Positions 1 through 6,193 of a DNA stretch of 6,314 nt are shown piece after piece. The notes under the pieces are model-generated. The model was given only the letters and a program-made list of their open reading frames with translations. It was not told the DNA's origin and searched no databases. The position numbers were made by a program, and so were the translations under genes. Position 1 is the stretch's first letter. Each line of letters starts with the position of its first letter. The DNA comes from JAABYT01 sp964194585 (GTDB taxonomy: Bacteria > Pseudomonadota > Gammaproteobacteria > HK1): the NCBI GenBank assembly GCA_964194585.1, contig CAXMNG010000101.1, positions 1-6,314 of the forward strand, in the 5' to 3' direction.

Positions 1-119
1 TCCAGGTGACCTTTCCGTGGTTCAATTCGCCGCGTTACTGGGACGAGCATGTGCTCGCACTGCGCGAGCAGGCCGCGTTGATGCAGGAAGAACCGCTCAT
101 CTGGGATCCTGCCCCCTAG
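1..119 (+). CDS. C-terminal end of an unrecognised protein (5' partial)
   Basis: The frame starting at base 3 is open from the window edge to a TAG at 117-119 and gives 38 codons. The peptide is rich in aromatic and charged residues (PWFNSPRYWDEHV near its start) and ends in LIWDPAP. Codon choice is GC-rich at third positions, as in the genes downstream, which supports real coding. Nothing here identifies a family, and the start lies outside the window. The following oxygenase remnant begins 55 bases later on the same strand, so the two may once have been co-transcribed. The reading frame is fairly secure; the function is unknown. Confidence 0.6.
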   Translation, partial: QVTFPWFNSPRYWDEHVLALREQAALMQEEPLIWDPAP

Positions 120-174
120 TCGAGCTGATCCTATGACCCAACCCGGATCCGAAAAATCAGTGCGGGAGAAGCGC

Positions 175-684
175 ATGGTCAAGGACACGTTCTTCATCCA
201 CGCCGGTTTACTACGCGAACCTGGCGGATGCGGAGACCCTGAACGAGCACCTGAAAAAGGACATCCGCGCCTGGCAGAAACAGGACCCGGAAGAAACCGT
301 CCGTTCGAATGTGGCACAGGCCGGTGCCTGGCACAGCGCCACCGATATGCACACCCGCGGGGAGTTCAACGGGCTTACCCGGGAAATCTTCGAACTGGTC
401 CAGGGAATCTACGATAAACGCAGATACTCACGCCTTATTTCGATCCGCGCAGACGGCATCCCAACACCTGGAACGAGGTGTTTTATCAACCTCTGGAGGG
501 TCGTTAGATCGTATTCCCCGCCTGGCTCGTGCACGCGGTACATCCGAATCTCTCCGAAGAGGAGGGCGAGGCCGGTGAGCGTATCAGCGTGAGCTTCAAT
601 TTTTATCAAATTCGCCGCGGTTCGGAGTTGCGCAAGCCGAACAGGAAGGAAGTCGTCGTCGGCGATCTCGAGCCTCAGCAATGA
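175..684 (+). pseudogene. Decayed 2-oxoglutarate/Fe(II) oxygenase gene (TIGR02466 / 2OG-FeII_Oxy_5 type)
   Basis: Three pieces of one protein lie in order but are not joined. Piece 1 starts at ATG 175 behind GGGAGAA (164-170) and reads MVKDTFFIHA. At about 201-206 the frame shifts, consistent with one extra G, and piece 2 continues in the second frame from VYYANLADAETLNEHL through GAWHSATDMHTRGEFNG to GIYDK at about 417. Piece 3 resumes in the first frame at about 433 (PYFDPRRRHPNTWNEV). It meets an in-frame TAG at 505-507 where the family has a hydrophobic residue (EGR-stop-IVFPAWLVH), and then runs through HPNLSEEEGEAGERISVSFN to TGA 682-684. The FPAWLVH...P...GERISVSFN block is the C-terminal hallmark of this oxygenase family, carrying the distal iron ligand His and the 2-oxoglutarate-binding Arg. 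The middle block, which normally holds the first iron-binding His motif and the SGVYYV-like strand, is absent, with an estimated loss of 50-70 residues. With three independent lesions, an active enzyme is very unlikely. Confidence 0.85.
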
Positions 685-1688
685 CTGACACCGATCAGAG
701 ACCCGATGAAAGCATCGCCGGGCAACGGTTGCGTCTGGCATCGCTGGAATCTTATGAGGAGCGGATTCGGAGCCATCGGGAGCAGGAATGCGACCTGGAG
801 GTAGAAGATATTGCCGCGCAGGCGGCTCTGCACAGTACGACGAGCCGGCTTCAGCCAAATATCGATGCGGTGCTGGCAGCACGGATCGGACACTCTCTGG
901 AGGTTCGGCATCGGCTCGAGGATCAGCGTCGAAAGGCCGGCACAGGGCAGGGCGGCCGCTCCAGCGGCGGTAGGCGCGAGCGGGACGCATTGCGCGCCGG
1001 CCACGCTGCGCTGCAGGCGTGGCTCGAGGCCTCCCGGCCCCGGGAGCCCGGCGCGATGGCCGCTGCCGCCAAGGCGGCGCTTCTGATCGCCACCGTTGTC
1101 ACGGTCTGGGCCGCGATTGCTATTCACCCGGCATTTCTACTACTGCTGGTTGTGGTCGTCGGTCCCATGTCTTTCGCGACGGGACGCGGTCAGGACGCGG
1201 ACTGGCGCCGCGTGGGTGCAAGGCGCCGATTCGCCGCTTCGGGACTCGCCGATATTGCCACCTGGGACGAAGAGAATGTGCGCGGACGTTTACTGGAGCT
1301 GGAGTCCTTGCTGGCGGCAATGGACCGAGACGGGCCGGACACCAGCTCCGGCGTTTGTCATGCGGATCCCGTGGACGCCCGGGCCGTGGCGGCGCAGATT
1401 GCCGAGGAGGATCAGAAGATTGCTTCCGGCCTGGCAGCCGCGGGGTTGACTATTGACGATGCGCAAGGGGAGACGGGAGAGTGGCTGCGCCTGGTCGCGC
1501 GCGCGGACCACACTCACGAGTCCCTGGAGCGTGTCAAGAGTGAGCGTAAACGTTTGCGCACGGAAGCCACCGAGCTTAGGCGTCAGCTGGTGCGTTATCT
1601 TCACGGTCAGGGCATAAAACCGACAGAGCAGCCGGACACGGCGGCAGCCATCGCAGAGCGCCTCGACCGCCTGTCCGAATCGCGCTGA
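681..1688 (+). CDS. Unrecognised coiled-coil protein with a central two-helix membrane hairpin
   Basis: This 335-residue protein is unidentified. Its ATG overlaps the stop of the oxygenase remnant as ATGA, which fixes the start and implies past translational coupling. No good ribosome binding site lies just upstream; the nearest purine run is AGGAAGGA at 643-650. Residues 1-120 are charged, Glu/Arg/Ala-rich and probably helical. Residues 131-165 form two closely spaced hydrophobic segments (ALLIATVVTVWAAIAI and AFLLLLVVVVGPM) split by His-Pro, a probable inner-membrane hairpin with both arms on the same side. Residues 170-215 are basic, with RRRFAASGLADIATWDEENV, and 230-335 are again coiled-coil-like. 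There is no Walker A, Walker B or other catalytic motif. The layout resembles the middle part of YhaN-type AAA/SMC-like proteins, which carry a membrane hairpin within coiled coil, so this may be a shortened relative or a structural partner. That link is inference only. Confidence 0.75.
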   Translation: MTDTDQRPDESIAGQRLRLASLESYEERIRSHREQECDLEVEDIAAQAALHSTTSRLQPNIDAVLAARIGHSLEVRHRLEDQRRKAGTGQGGRSSGGRRERDALRAGHAALQAWLEASRPREPGAMAAAAKAALLIATVVTVWAAIAIHPAFLLLLVVVVGPMSFATGRGQDADWRRVGARRRFAASGLADIATWDEENVRGRLLELESLLAAMDRDGPDTSSGVCHADPVDARAVAAQIAEEDQKIASGLAAAGLTIDDAQGETGEWLRLVARADHTHESLERVKSERKRLRTEATELRRQLVRYLHGQGIKPTEQPDTAAAIAERLDRLSESR

Positions 1689-1708
1689 GATCCGGGACCG
1701 CTACGAGC

Positions 1709-2464
1709 ATGTCCATCGACATCAGCCGAAACAATCTTGAAGCCGATTTCGAGGTAAGAGGTAAAGCAGAAAACGACACTATGAATGCTTCCCGTCGAAA
1801 CACCGTGCACCTCACTCGAGAGTTGATCGACGCACGCTTTCCGGTGCCGATACTGAATCGCTCTCAGGCTATGGGAGAGCTCAGCGACGCGGAGATCGAA
1901 GCGTCGCTTCGGGAGACTCTGGATGACAGGTGCGACGAGGATCTCTGGCTTTTCGGCTACGGGTCGCTGATGTGGAAGCCCGATTTTTCGTACGCCGAGC
2001 GAATCGTCGCCCGTGTGCAGGGATACCATCGAAGCTTCTGCCTGTGGCAGAGGCGCTATCGGGGCAATCGCCTCAATCCCAACCTGATGTTGGCTCTGGA
2101 TGCAGGCGGCTCATGCTGCGGCGTCGCCTATCGCGTGGCGGCGCCGAATGTCGAGACCAAGATTTCCGCTACCTGGCGACGCGAGCTGATCGGCAACGGT
2201 TATCGACCACGATGGGTGACGGCGCGCACCGACCGGGGCCCGGTGCCCGCGGTAGCCTTCGTTGCCAACCGGGATAATGCCGAGCGATATACAGGCCGTC
2301 TTTCCGACGAGGTTGTCGCGCGCTACATTGCCGAGGCCTGCGGTGAGCGTGGATCGGGCGCCGAGTACCTGCTGGAAACGGTACTGGCCCTCGACAGGCT
2401 GCACCTTCGCGACAGCAGCTTGTGGCGGCTTCAAAGGTTGGTAGCAGGTCATTTGAGTCCGTGA
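1709..2464 (+). CDS. chaC: ChaC-family glutathione-specific gamma-glutamylcyclotransferase
   Basis: The predicted enzyme cleaves cytosolic glutathione to 5-oxoproline and Cys-Gly (EC 4.3.2.7). The substrate-binding signature LWLFGYGSLMWKPDF is at residues 79-93 (YGSL at 84-87). GYHRSFCLWQRRYRGN (105-120) and GGSCCGVAYRVAA (133-145) follow. Glu159 in WRRE is the predicted catalytic acid, matching the Glu of the RE motif in human CHAC2. YRPRWV and FVANRD follow, and GSGAEYLLETV (215-225) is the usual C-terminal block. The length of 251 residues is close to E. coli ChaC. The start is uncertain: ATG 1709 gives about 24 extra N-terminal residues without family likeness, whereas ATG 1781 gives MNASRRNTVHLTRELI, closer to typical ChaC N-termini. 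Neither has a clear ribosome binding site. The stop overlaps the next gene's GTG start. All key motifs are intact, so it is probably functional. Confidence 0.93.
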   Translation: MSIDISRNNLEADFEVRGKAENDTMNASRRNTVHLTRELIDARFPVPILNRSQAMGELSDAEIEASLRETLDDRCDEDLWLFGYGSLMWKPDFSYAERIVARVQGYHRSFCLWQRRYRGNRLNPNLMLALDAGGSCCGVAYRVAAPNVETKISATWRRELIGNGYRPRWVTARTDRGPVPAVAFVANRDNAERYTGRLSDEVVARYIAEACGERGSGAEYLLETVLALDRLHLRDSSLWRLQRLVAGHLSP

Positions 2465-3423
2465 CGATTTTCGTAACAGGCGGCTCCGGCTTTGTCGGCT
2501 TGAATCTGCTCGAGCAGCTGCTCGCCCGTGGCGATCATGCCGTGTCCTTCAGCCTGGCGCCGCCGCCGGTGGAAGCGATGCGGGTATTCGACCGGCTGCC
2601 CGGCACTTTGCGCCATGTCGACGGTGACGTGCGTGACGCCGCAGCGGTTGGCGAGGCGCTCGCACAAAGCGGTGCGCGTCACGTCATCCACGGCGCTGTC
2701 ATTACGGCAGGGATCGAGCGCGAGCGCCGAGACCCGGCCAGTATCGTATCGACCAACGTCCAGGGCACCGTAAACGTGTTGGACGGCGCACGCCATCAGG
2801 GTGTCGAGCGGTTCATCTATCTGAGCTCGGCATCCGTATATGGTGCCAGTGCGCTCGCCGACGAGGAGCTTTCGGAGGAACACACGGCGCCACTGCCGGA
2901 ATCTCTCTATGCCGTCACCAAGTACGCTGCCGAAGGGGTCGCCCGCCGCTACGGCTCGGTTTTCGACATGCAGGTCGTCGCCGCGCGATTGAGCGCTGTG
3001 TTCGGGCGATGGGAGCACGACACGGGCCTGCGGGATACACTGAGTCCTCCTTACTTACTCACTCGAATGGCCCTCGCCGGCGACACCGCGGTGCTTGCGG
3101 ATGAAGGCCACCGGGACTGGATCTACGGGCCGGACGTGGCCGCCGGCGTTATTGCTTTGTTGGATGCCGCGGCCCTTCGCCACGATGTCTACAACATTGG
3201 CACCGGTCAGACGTGGAGCCTGCGGCAGTGGTGCGAAAAGCTCAACGCGCGGCGACCGGCGTTCTCTTACCGGTTCGGCCCCGAGTCGGATGCCGATCCA
3301 TCTCTCAACCCCGGCCGTCGTGCGCCGCTGTCGGTCAAGCGTATCCTGGGGGATACGGCTTATAATCCACGCTTCGGGCTCGAGGAATCCTTCGACGATT
3401 ATCTCGAATGGATGGAAGGGTAG
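2461..3423 (+). CDS. NAD-dependent epimerase/dehydratase (extended short-chain dehydrogenase)
   Basis: This 320-residue Rossmann-fold enzyme probably acts on a nucleotide sugar or a related hydroxylated substrate in the cytoplasm. The dinucleotide motif TGGSGFVG is at residues 6-13. The acidic GDVRD is at 55-59, SSASVYG at 122-128 and the catalytic YAVTK (Tyr150, Lys154) at 150-154. A C-terminal YNIGTGQTWSL (244-254) is typical of the extended SDR substrate domain. I chose GTG 2461 because it places the first beta strand directly at the N-terminus, as usual for this family, and overlaps the chaC stop as GTGA. An upstream in-frame ATG at 2422 would add 13 residues without family likeness. The overlap suggests co-translation with chaC. 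The substrate cannot be told from sequence: no glycosyltransferase or sugar-nucleotide genes are nearby, so naming it a UDP-glucose epimerase would be over-reach. Confidence 0.88.
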   Translation: MTIFVTGGSGFVGLNLLEQLLARGDHAVSFSLAPPPVEAMRVFDRLPGTLRHVDGDVRDAAAVGEALAQSGARHVIHGAVITAGIERERRDPASIVSTNVQGTVNVLDGARHQGVERFIYLSSASVYGASALADEELSEEHTAPLPESLYAVTKYAAEGVARRYGSVFDMQVVAARLSAVFGRWEHDTGLRDTLSPPYLLTRMALAGDTAVLADEGHRDWIYGPDVAAGVIALLDAAALRHDVYNIGTGQTWSLRQWCEKLNARRPAFSYRFGPESDADPSLNPGRRAPLSVKRILGDTAYNPRFGLEESFDDYLEWMEG

Positions 3424-3437
3424 CGTTTGCGAATCCC

Positions 3438-5315
3438 ATGTCTGAGTTCATGAGGCGAATCGCGGCTGTGGGGCTGCGGTGGAGAGCGTTCAGCTTCTCT
3501 TCGGCAGCTTTGCGGCCGGTCTATGGTGTACTGCTTCTGGTCCTGGCGATTGTTGCGATCCCCCGGGCGCATTCCCAGGAAATCGACTATACGCCTCTGG
3601 CGCCACCGGATACCTCGAGCCCCAGGGCGACACTGAAGAGTTTCCAGGACAACATGGAGTTGGCTTTTCGGAGATTCTATGAGCAGTGGGACAGTTCGCT
3701 GCTCGGCACGACGGCGGCGGAAAAACGTGCGGTCGCCTGTCTCGATGTGAGCCAATTGCCTCCCGTTCGGGCCAAGCGGCTCGCCACGGAGGCGGCGTTG
3801 ATTCTGAACGACGTGCTCGACCGCGTCGTGATGCCTCCGGACGATGAGATCCCGGATGCCCTGGCCATGGCGGAGCTGCCGCCGGGTGCGCCGAGAGTCT
3901 GGCGCATTCCGGGTACGGAGATCGAGATCGCGCGGGTAGCGGAGGGACGCAGAGCCGGGGAGTACCTGTTTTCGCCGCGCACCGTGGACCGTGCCGGTGA
4001 GTTCTATGCGCTCGCCAGGAATATGTCTTACAGGCCCGGCGCTATGGACGGACTCTACGAGCGCGTTGTTTATGCGCCCGGATCCTGGATACCCGCGCGC
4101 TGGATTCACGCCCTGCCGGATTGGGCAAAGCAACGATTCGTGGGACAGTCCGGGTGGAAATGGATCGCCATGGGTCTCGCGGCGCCAGCCTGGCTCCTGC
4201 TCGTCTATATTGCGCATCGCTTGACCCGCCCGAAGGGCGGGAAACCACGTTACTGGCTGCGCTTTTTCATGGCGGTGGTGCTACTGCCGGTGACCGGGGG
4301 ATTTCGCGCATTCTACGAGCAGCAGCTGATCGTCGTCGGGCCCGCCTATGTGGTCGTCGACAATGTCATCGTGATGCTGTTCTACATGATCGGCGCCGTG
4401 GCGATTCTCAACCTGGGCGCGGCAATCGCGGCTACGATCATCGCGTCGCCCAGAATCGAGAAAAACAGCCTCGACGCCAATTTTGTTTCCGTGGGATGTC
4501 GCGCGGTGGCGTGGCTGTTCGCCATTTTTATTCTCGCAAGCGGGTTAAGCGATCTCGGAGTGCCGCTCATAGCGGTGGTTACGAGTCTGGGCGTGGGCGG
4601 TGTGGCATTCGCCCTGGCCGCGCGACCGACCCTGGAGAATCTCATCGCAGGCGTAACGCTGTATCTGGACAGGCCGGTGAGAATCGGCGAGTTCTGCCAG
4701 TTCGAGGACGTGGTCGGCACCGTGGAGCGTATCGGACTGCGTTCGACCCGGATCCGCAGGTGGGGTGGTAATCTTCTTTCCGTACCCAACGCGCGGTTCG
4801 CCGAGTATCAGCTCGATAACTATAACGACGCCCGCTATCTCTGGATCCGTCAGAGGCTGCGGTTACGTTACGAGACGAGTCCCGAGCAGCTCTCGTACAT
4901 CCTGGCAAAAATCAGGGAAATGTTGTTTGCGCATCCGAAAATCGTCTCGCCACGTGTGCGCCTTATCGGCTTTGGTGATGATGCATTGACCGTCGAGATT
5001 CTCTGCTACTCGGACACAGGAGTGTGGGCGGAGTGGCACGCCATCCGCGAGGATGTTCTGCTTCGAATAATCGAGGTCATCGAGGCATCCGGTACCCGAT
5101 TGGCGCTACCGTCGAAGACAACTTATTTCGCCCGGGATGACGGCCTCGACGAGGAGCGTCGCCGGGCGGCGGAGCAGCAGGTCAGGGAGTGGACCGAGGC
5201 CGGCGAGCTGCCGTTTCCCGATATGTCCGAAGAGCAACGGGAGGCGCTTGCGGGGACCCTGCATTTCCCGCCAGAAGGTTCCGTCGCGCGCAAGCTCGAG
5301 TCAGAAAAGGACTAG
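3438..5315 (+). CDS. MscS-family mechanosensitive ion channel with N-terminal extracytoplasmic domain
   Basis: This predicted inner-membrane channel, 625 residues from this start, would open under membrane tension and release solutes on hypo-osmotic shock. A hydrophobic stretch (VYGVLLLVLAIVAIP) followed by RAHSQ looks like a signal peptide. A soluble domain of about 190 residues follows, beginning SSPRATLKSFQDNMELAF. Membrane segments lie at about residues 240-260, 272-290, 303-337 (probably two) and 350-370. The pore helix and start of the beta domain are clear: LGVGGVAFALAARPTLENLI, then DRPVRIGEFCQFEDVVGTVE, then RSTRIRRWGGNLLSVPNARF. Against E. coli MscS, the pore position Leu105 appears as Val and Leu109 as Leu. 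The C-terminal tail is charged and helical. ATG 3438 lies 14 bases after the epimerase stop. ATG 3408 (overlapping that gene) and ATG 3450 are alternatives, and none has a strong ribosome site. The family is secure; gating behaviour is not inferable. Confidence 0.93.
   Translation: MSEFMRRIAAVGLRWRAFSFSSAALRPVYGVLLLVLAIVAIPRAHSQEIDYTPLAPPDTSSPRATLKSFQDNMELAFRRFYEQWDSSLLGTTAAEKRAVACLDVSQLPPVRAKRLATEAALILNDVLDRVVMPPDDEIPDALAMAELPPGAPRVWRIPGTEIEIARVAEGRRAGEYLFSPRTVDRAGEFYALARNMSYRPGAMDGLYERVVYAPGSWIPARWIHALPDWAKQRFVGQSGWKWIAMGLAAPAWLLLVYIAHRLTRPKGGKPRYWLRFFMAVVLLPVTGGFRAFYEQQLIVVGPAYVVVDNVIVMLFYMIGAVAILNLGAAIAATIIASPRIEKNSLDANFVSVGCRAVAWLFAIFILASGLSDLGVPLIAVVTSLGVGGVAFALAARPTLENLIAGVTLYLDRPVRIGEFCQFEDVVGTVERIGLRSTRIRRWGGNLLSVPNARFAEYQLDNYNDARYLWIRQRLRLRYETSPEQLSYILAKIREMLFAHPKIVSPRVRLIGFGDDALTVEILCYSDTGVWAEWHAIREDVLLRIIEVIEASGTRLALPSKTTYFARDDGLDEERRRAAEQQVREWTEAGELPFPDMSEEQREALAGTLHFPPEGSVARKLESEKD
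5307..5311 (+). promoter_or_regulatory. Ribosome binding site deciding the lipoprotein start at 5321
   Basis: AAGGA lies within the last codons of the channel gene, nine bases before ATG 5321. It is the clearest Shine-Dalgarno match in the window. It favours 5321 over the longer open frame upstream and means this gene need not rely on read-through from the channel gene for initiation. Confidence 0.6.
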
Positions 5316-5320
5316 ATCGA

Positions 5321-6178
5321 ATGCGGCTGGCGGCGTTCCGGCTGGTCGTGCTTTTTCTCGCCTTCCTGATGGTTTCCTGCCAGGCGAGAGACGTCATCAA
5401 GATTTCAGAATTCCAGGAACAGAACCGGCCTGTTCCCGAGAGCATAGTGATAGTGAGCTGGAATGCGCAGAAGGGCCAGAACGCGCTGTTCAAGACGGAT
5501 CTGTCGCGGCTGGTTATCGGGGAAAGGCCTGACTTCGTGTTTCTGCAGGAGGCGCGCGCCGACCTTCTGGAAACCAAGCGCATAGGGGGATATTTCGCGA
5601 GCAGCTGGAGTTATCCCTGGCCGAACGGGGAAACCATCGGACTATTGACGTTGTCGAACGTTGCGCCCGTGCGGATTCAACCGGTGCCCAGCAAGCACAA
5701 GGAGTTCTTCATTACCGCTCCAAAGCTGTCTCTGGTAACGGAGTATCCTCTGGCAGATGGCCAACGTTTACTGGCGATCAACGTCCATCTCCTGGCGTTC
5801 GAACGTTGGGGCACCACAGGGATTGGTTCCCAGCTGGAAGATCTCAAAGCCGTCATGGAAGCGCACTCCGGGCCCACAATCATGGTGGGCGACTTCAATA
5901 CCTGGAGTCACAAGCGATTGGCTCTGGTGAGCGAGCTTGCCGAGGAGTTGGATCTCGAGGAAGTCACCAATTTTCCTGGCGGCCGAAAAACGGGAGACAA
6001 GAAGGCATCGTTCTTGAACTGGCTGTTCGGAATCGAAGAGGAGCTACCTCTGGATCGCGTGTACTACCGTGGCTTCAGTCATCACTCCGCAAAGGTGTTA
6101 CCCTACGATTCCTCGGATCACCCGGCGATTGGGGTGACGCTCGTCCTCGGGCCGCCGCCGTCCATCCCCGCCAACTAG
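5321..6178 (+). CDS. Endonuclease/exonuclease/phosphatase-fold lipoprotein
   Basis: This 285-residue protein belongs to the metal-dependent EEP superfamily (DNase I / exonuclease III / sphingomyelinase fold), whose members cut phosphodiester bonds in nucleic acids, phospholipids or phosphoinositides. The catalytic set is complete: Asn48 in SWNAQKG, Glu77 in FLQEA, His156 in INVHLLAF, Asp191 and Asn193 in VGDFNTW, Asp245 in LDRVYYRG, and Asp266-His267 in SDHPAIGV. The N-terminus MRLAAFRLVVLFLAFLMVSC is a lipoprotein signal with lipidated Cys20. Residue +2 is Gln, so sorting to the outer membrane is expected under the usual Lol rule. ATG 5321 is supported by AAGGA at 5307-5311, nine bases upstream, and by the signal peptide. 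The frame is open back to 5189 inside the channel gene, but those codons would destroy the signal. It follows the channel stop by five bases. An extracytoplasmic location makes a lipid or extracellular nucleic acid substrate likelier than chromosomal DNA repair. Confidence 0.9.
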   Translation: MRLAAFRLVVLFLAFLMVSCQARDVIKISEFQEQNRPVPESIVIVSWNAQKGQNALFKTDLSRLVIGERPDFVFLQEARADLLETKRIGGYFASSWSYPWPNGETIGLLTLSNVAPVRIQPVPSKHKEFFITAPKLSLVTEYPLADGQRLLAINVHLLAFERWGTTGIGSQLEDLKAVMEAHSGPTIMVGDFNTWSHKRLALVSELAEELDLEEVTNFPGGRKTGDKKASFLNWLFGIEEELPLDRVYYRGFSHHSAKVLPYDSSDHPAIGVTLVLGPPPSIPAN

Positions 6179-6193
6179 AAGAAGAGCATCGCG

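Noticed and set aside
133..417. Frame from ATG 133 as an intact 94-residue protein
   Set aside because: After MVKDTFFIHA (from 175) this frame leaves the recognisable oxygenase text, which continues in the second frame. It is a product of the frameshift, not a gene.
505..507. TAG read as a recoded amino acid (for example pyrrolysine) in the oxygenase
   Set aside because: The gene also has a frameshift and an internal loss, and the stop replaces an ordinary hydrophobic position, so plain decay explains it better.
409..990. Long minus-strand open frame (193 codons) opposite the oxygenase remnant and hairpin gene
   Set aside because: It has low-complexity Arg/Pro/Ala-rich text with no domain, and lies opposite regions whose plus-strand text is clearly recognisable. 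High GC makes such shadow frames common.
1737..1767. Possible promoter before chaC (TTGAAG with TAAAGC or similar)
   Set aside because: The -10 match and spacing are poor; similar matches arise by chance.
3399..4217. Minus-strand open frame of 272 codons opposite the channel gene
   Set aside because: The plus strand here encodes a convincing signal peptide and channel domain. The antisense text is Arg/His/Pro-rich and resembles nothing.
4225..4241. Perfect 7-bp GC hairpin (CCCGCCC-GAA-GGGCGGG), terminator-like
   Set aside because: It sits inside the channel coding sequence, encoding a basic loop after a membrane helix, and has no T-run after it. It could slow ribosomes, but nothing supports termination.
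5189..5320. Upstream extension of the EEP lipoprotein into the channel gene
   Set aside because: The extra 44 residues are an out-of-frame shadow of the channel C-terminus and would bury the lipoprotein signal. ATG 5321 has a good ribosome site.
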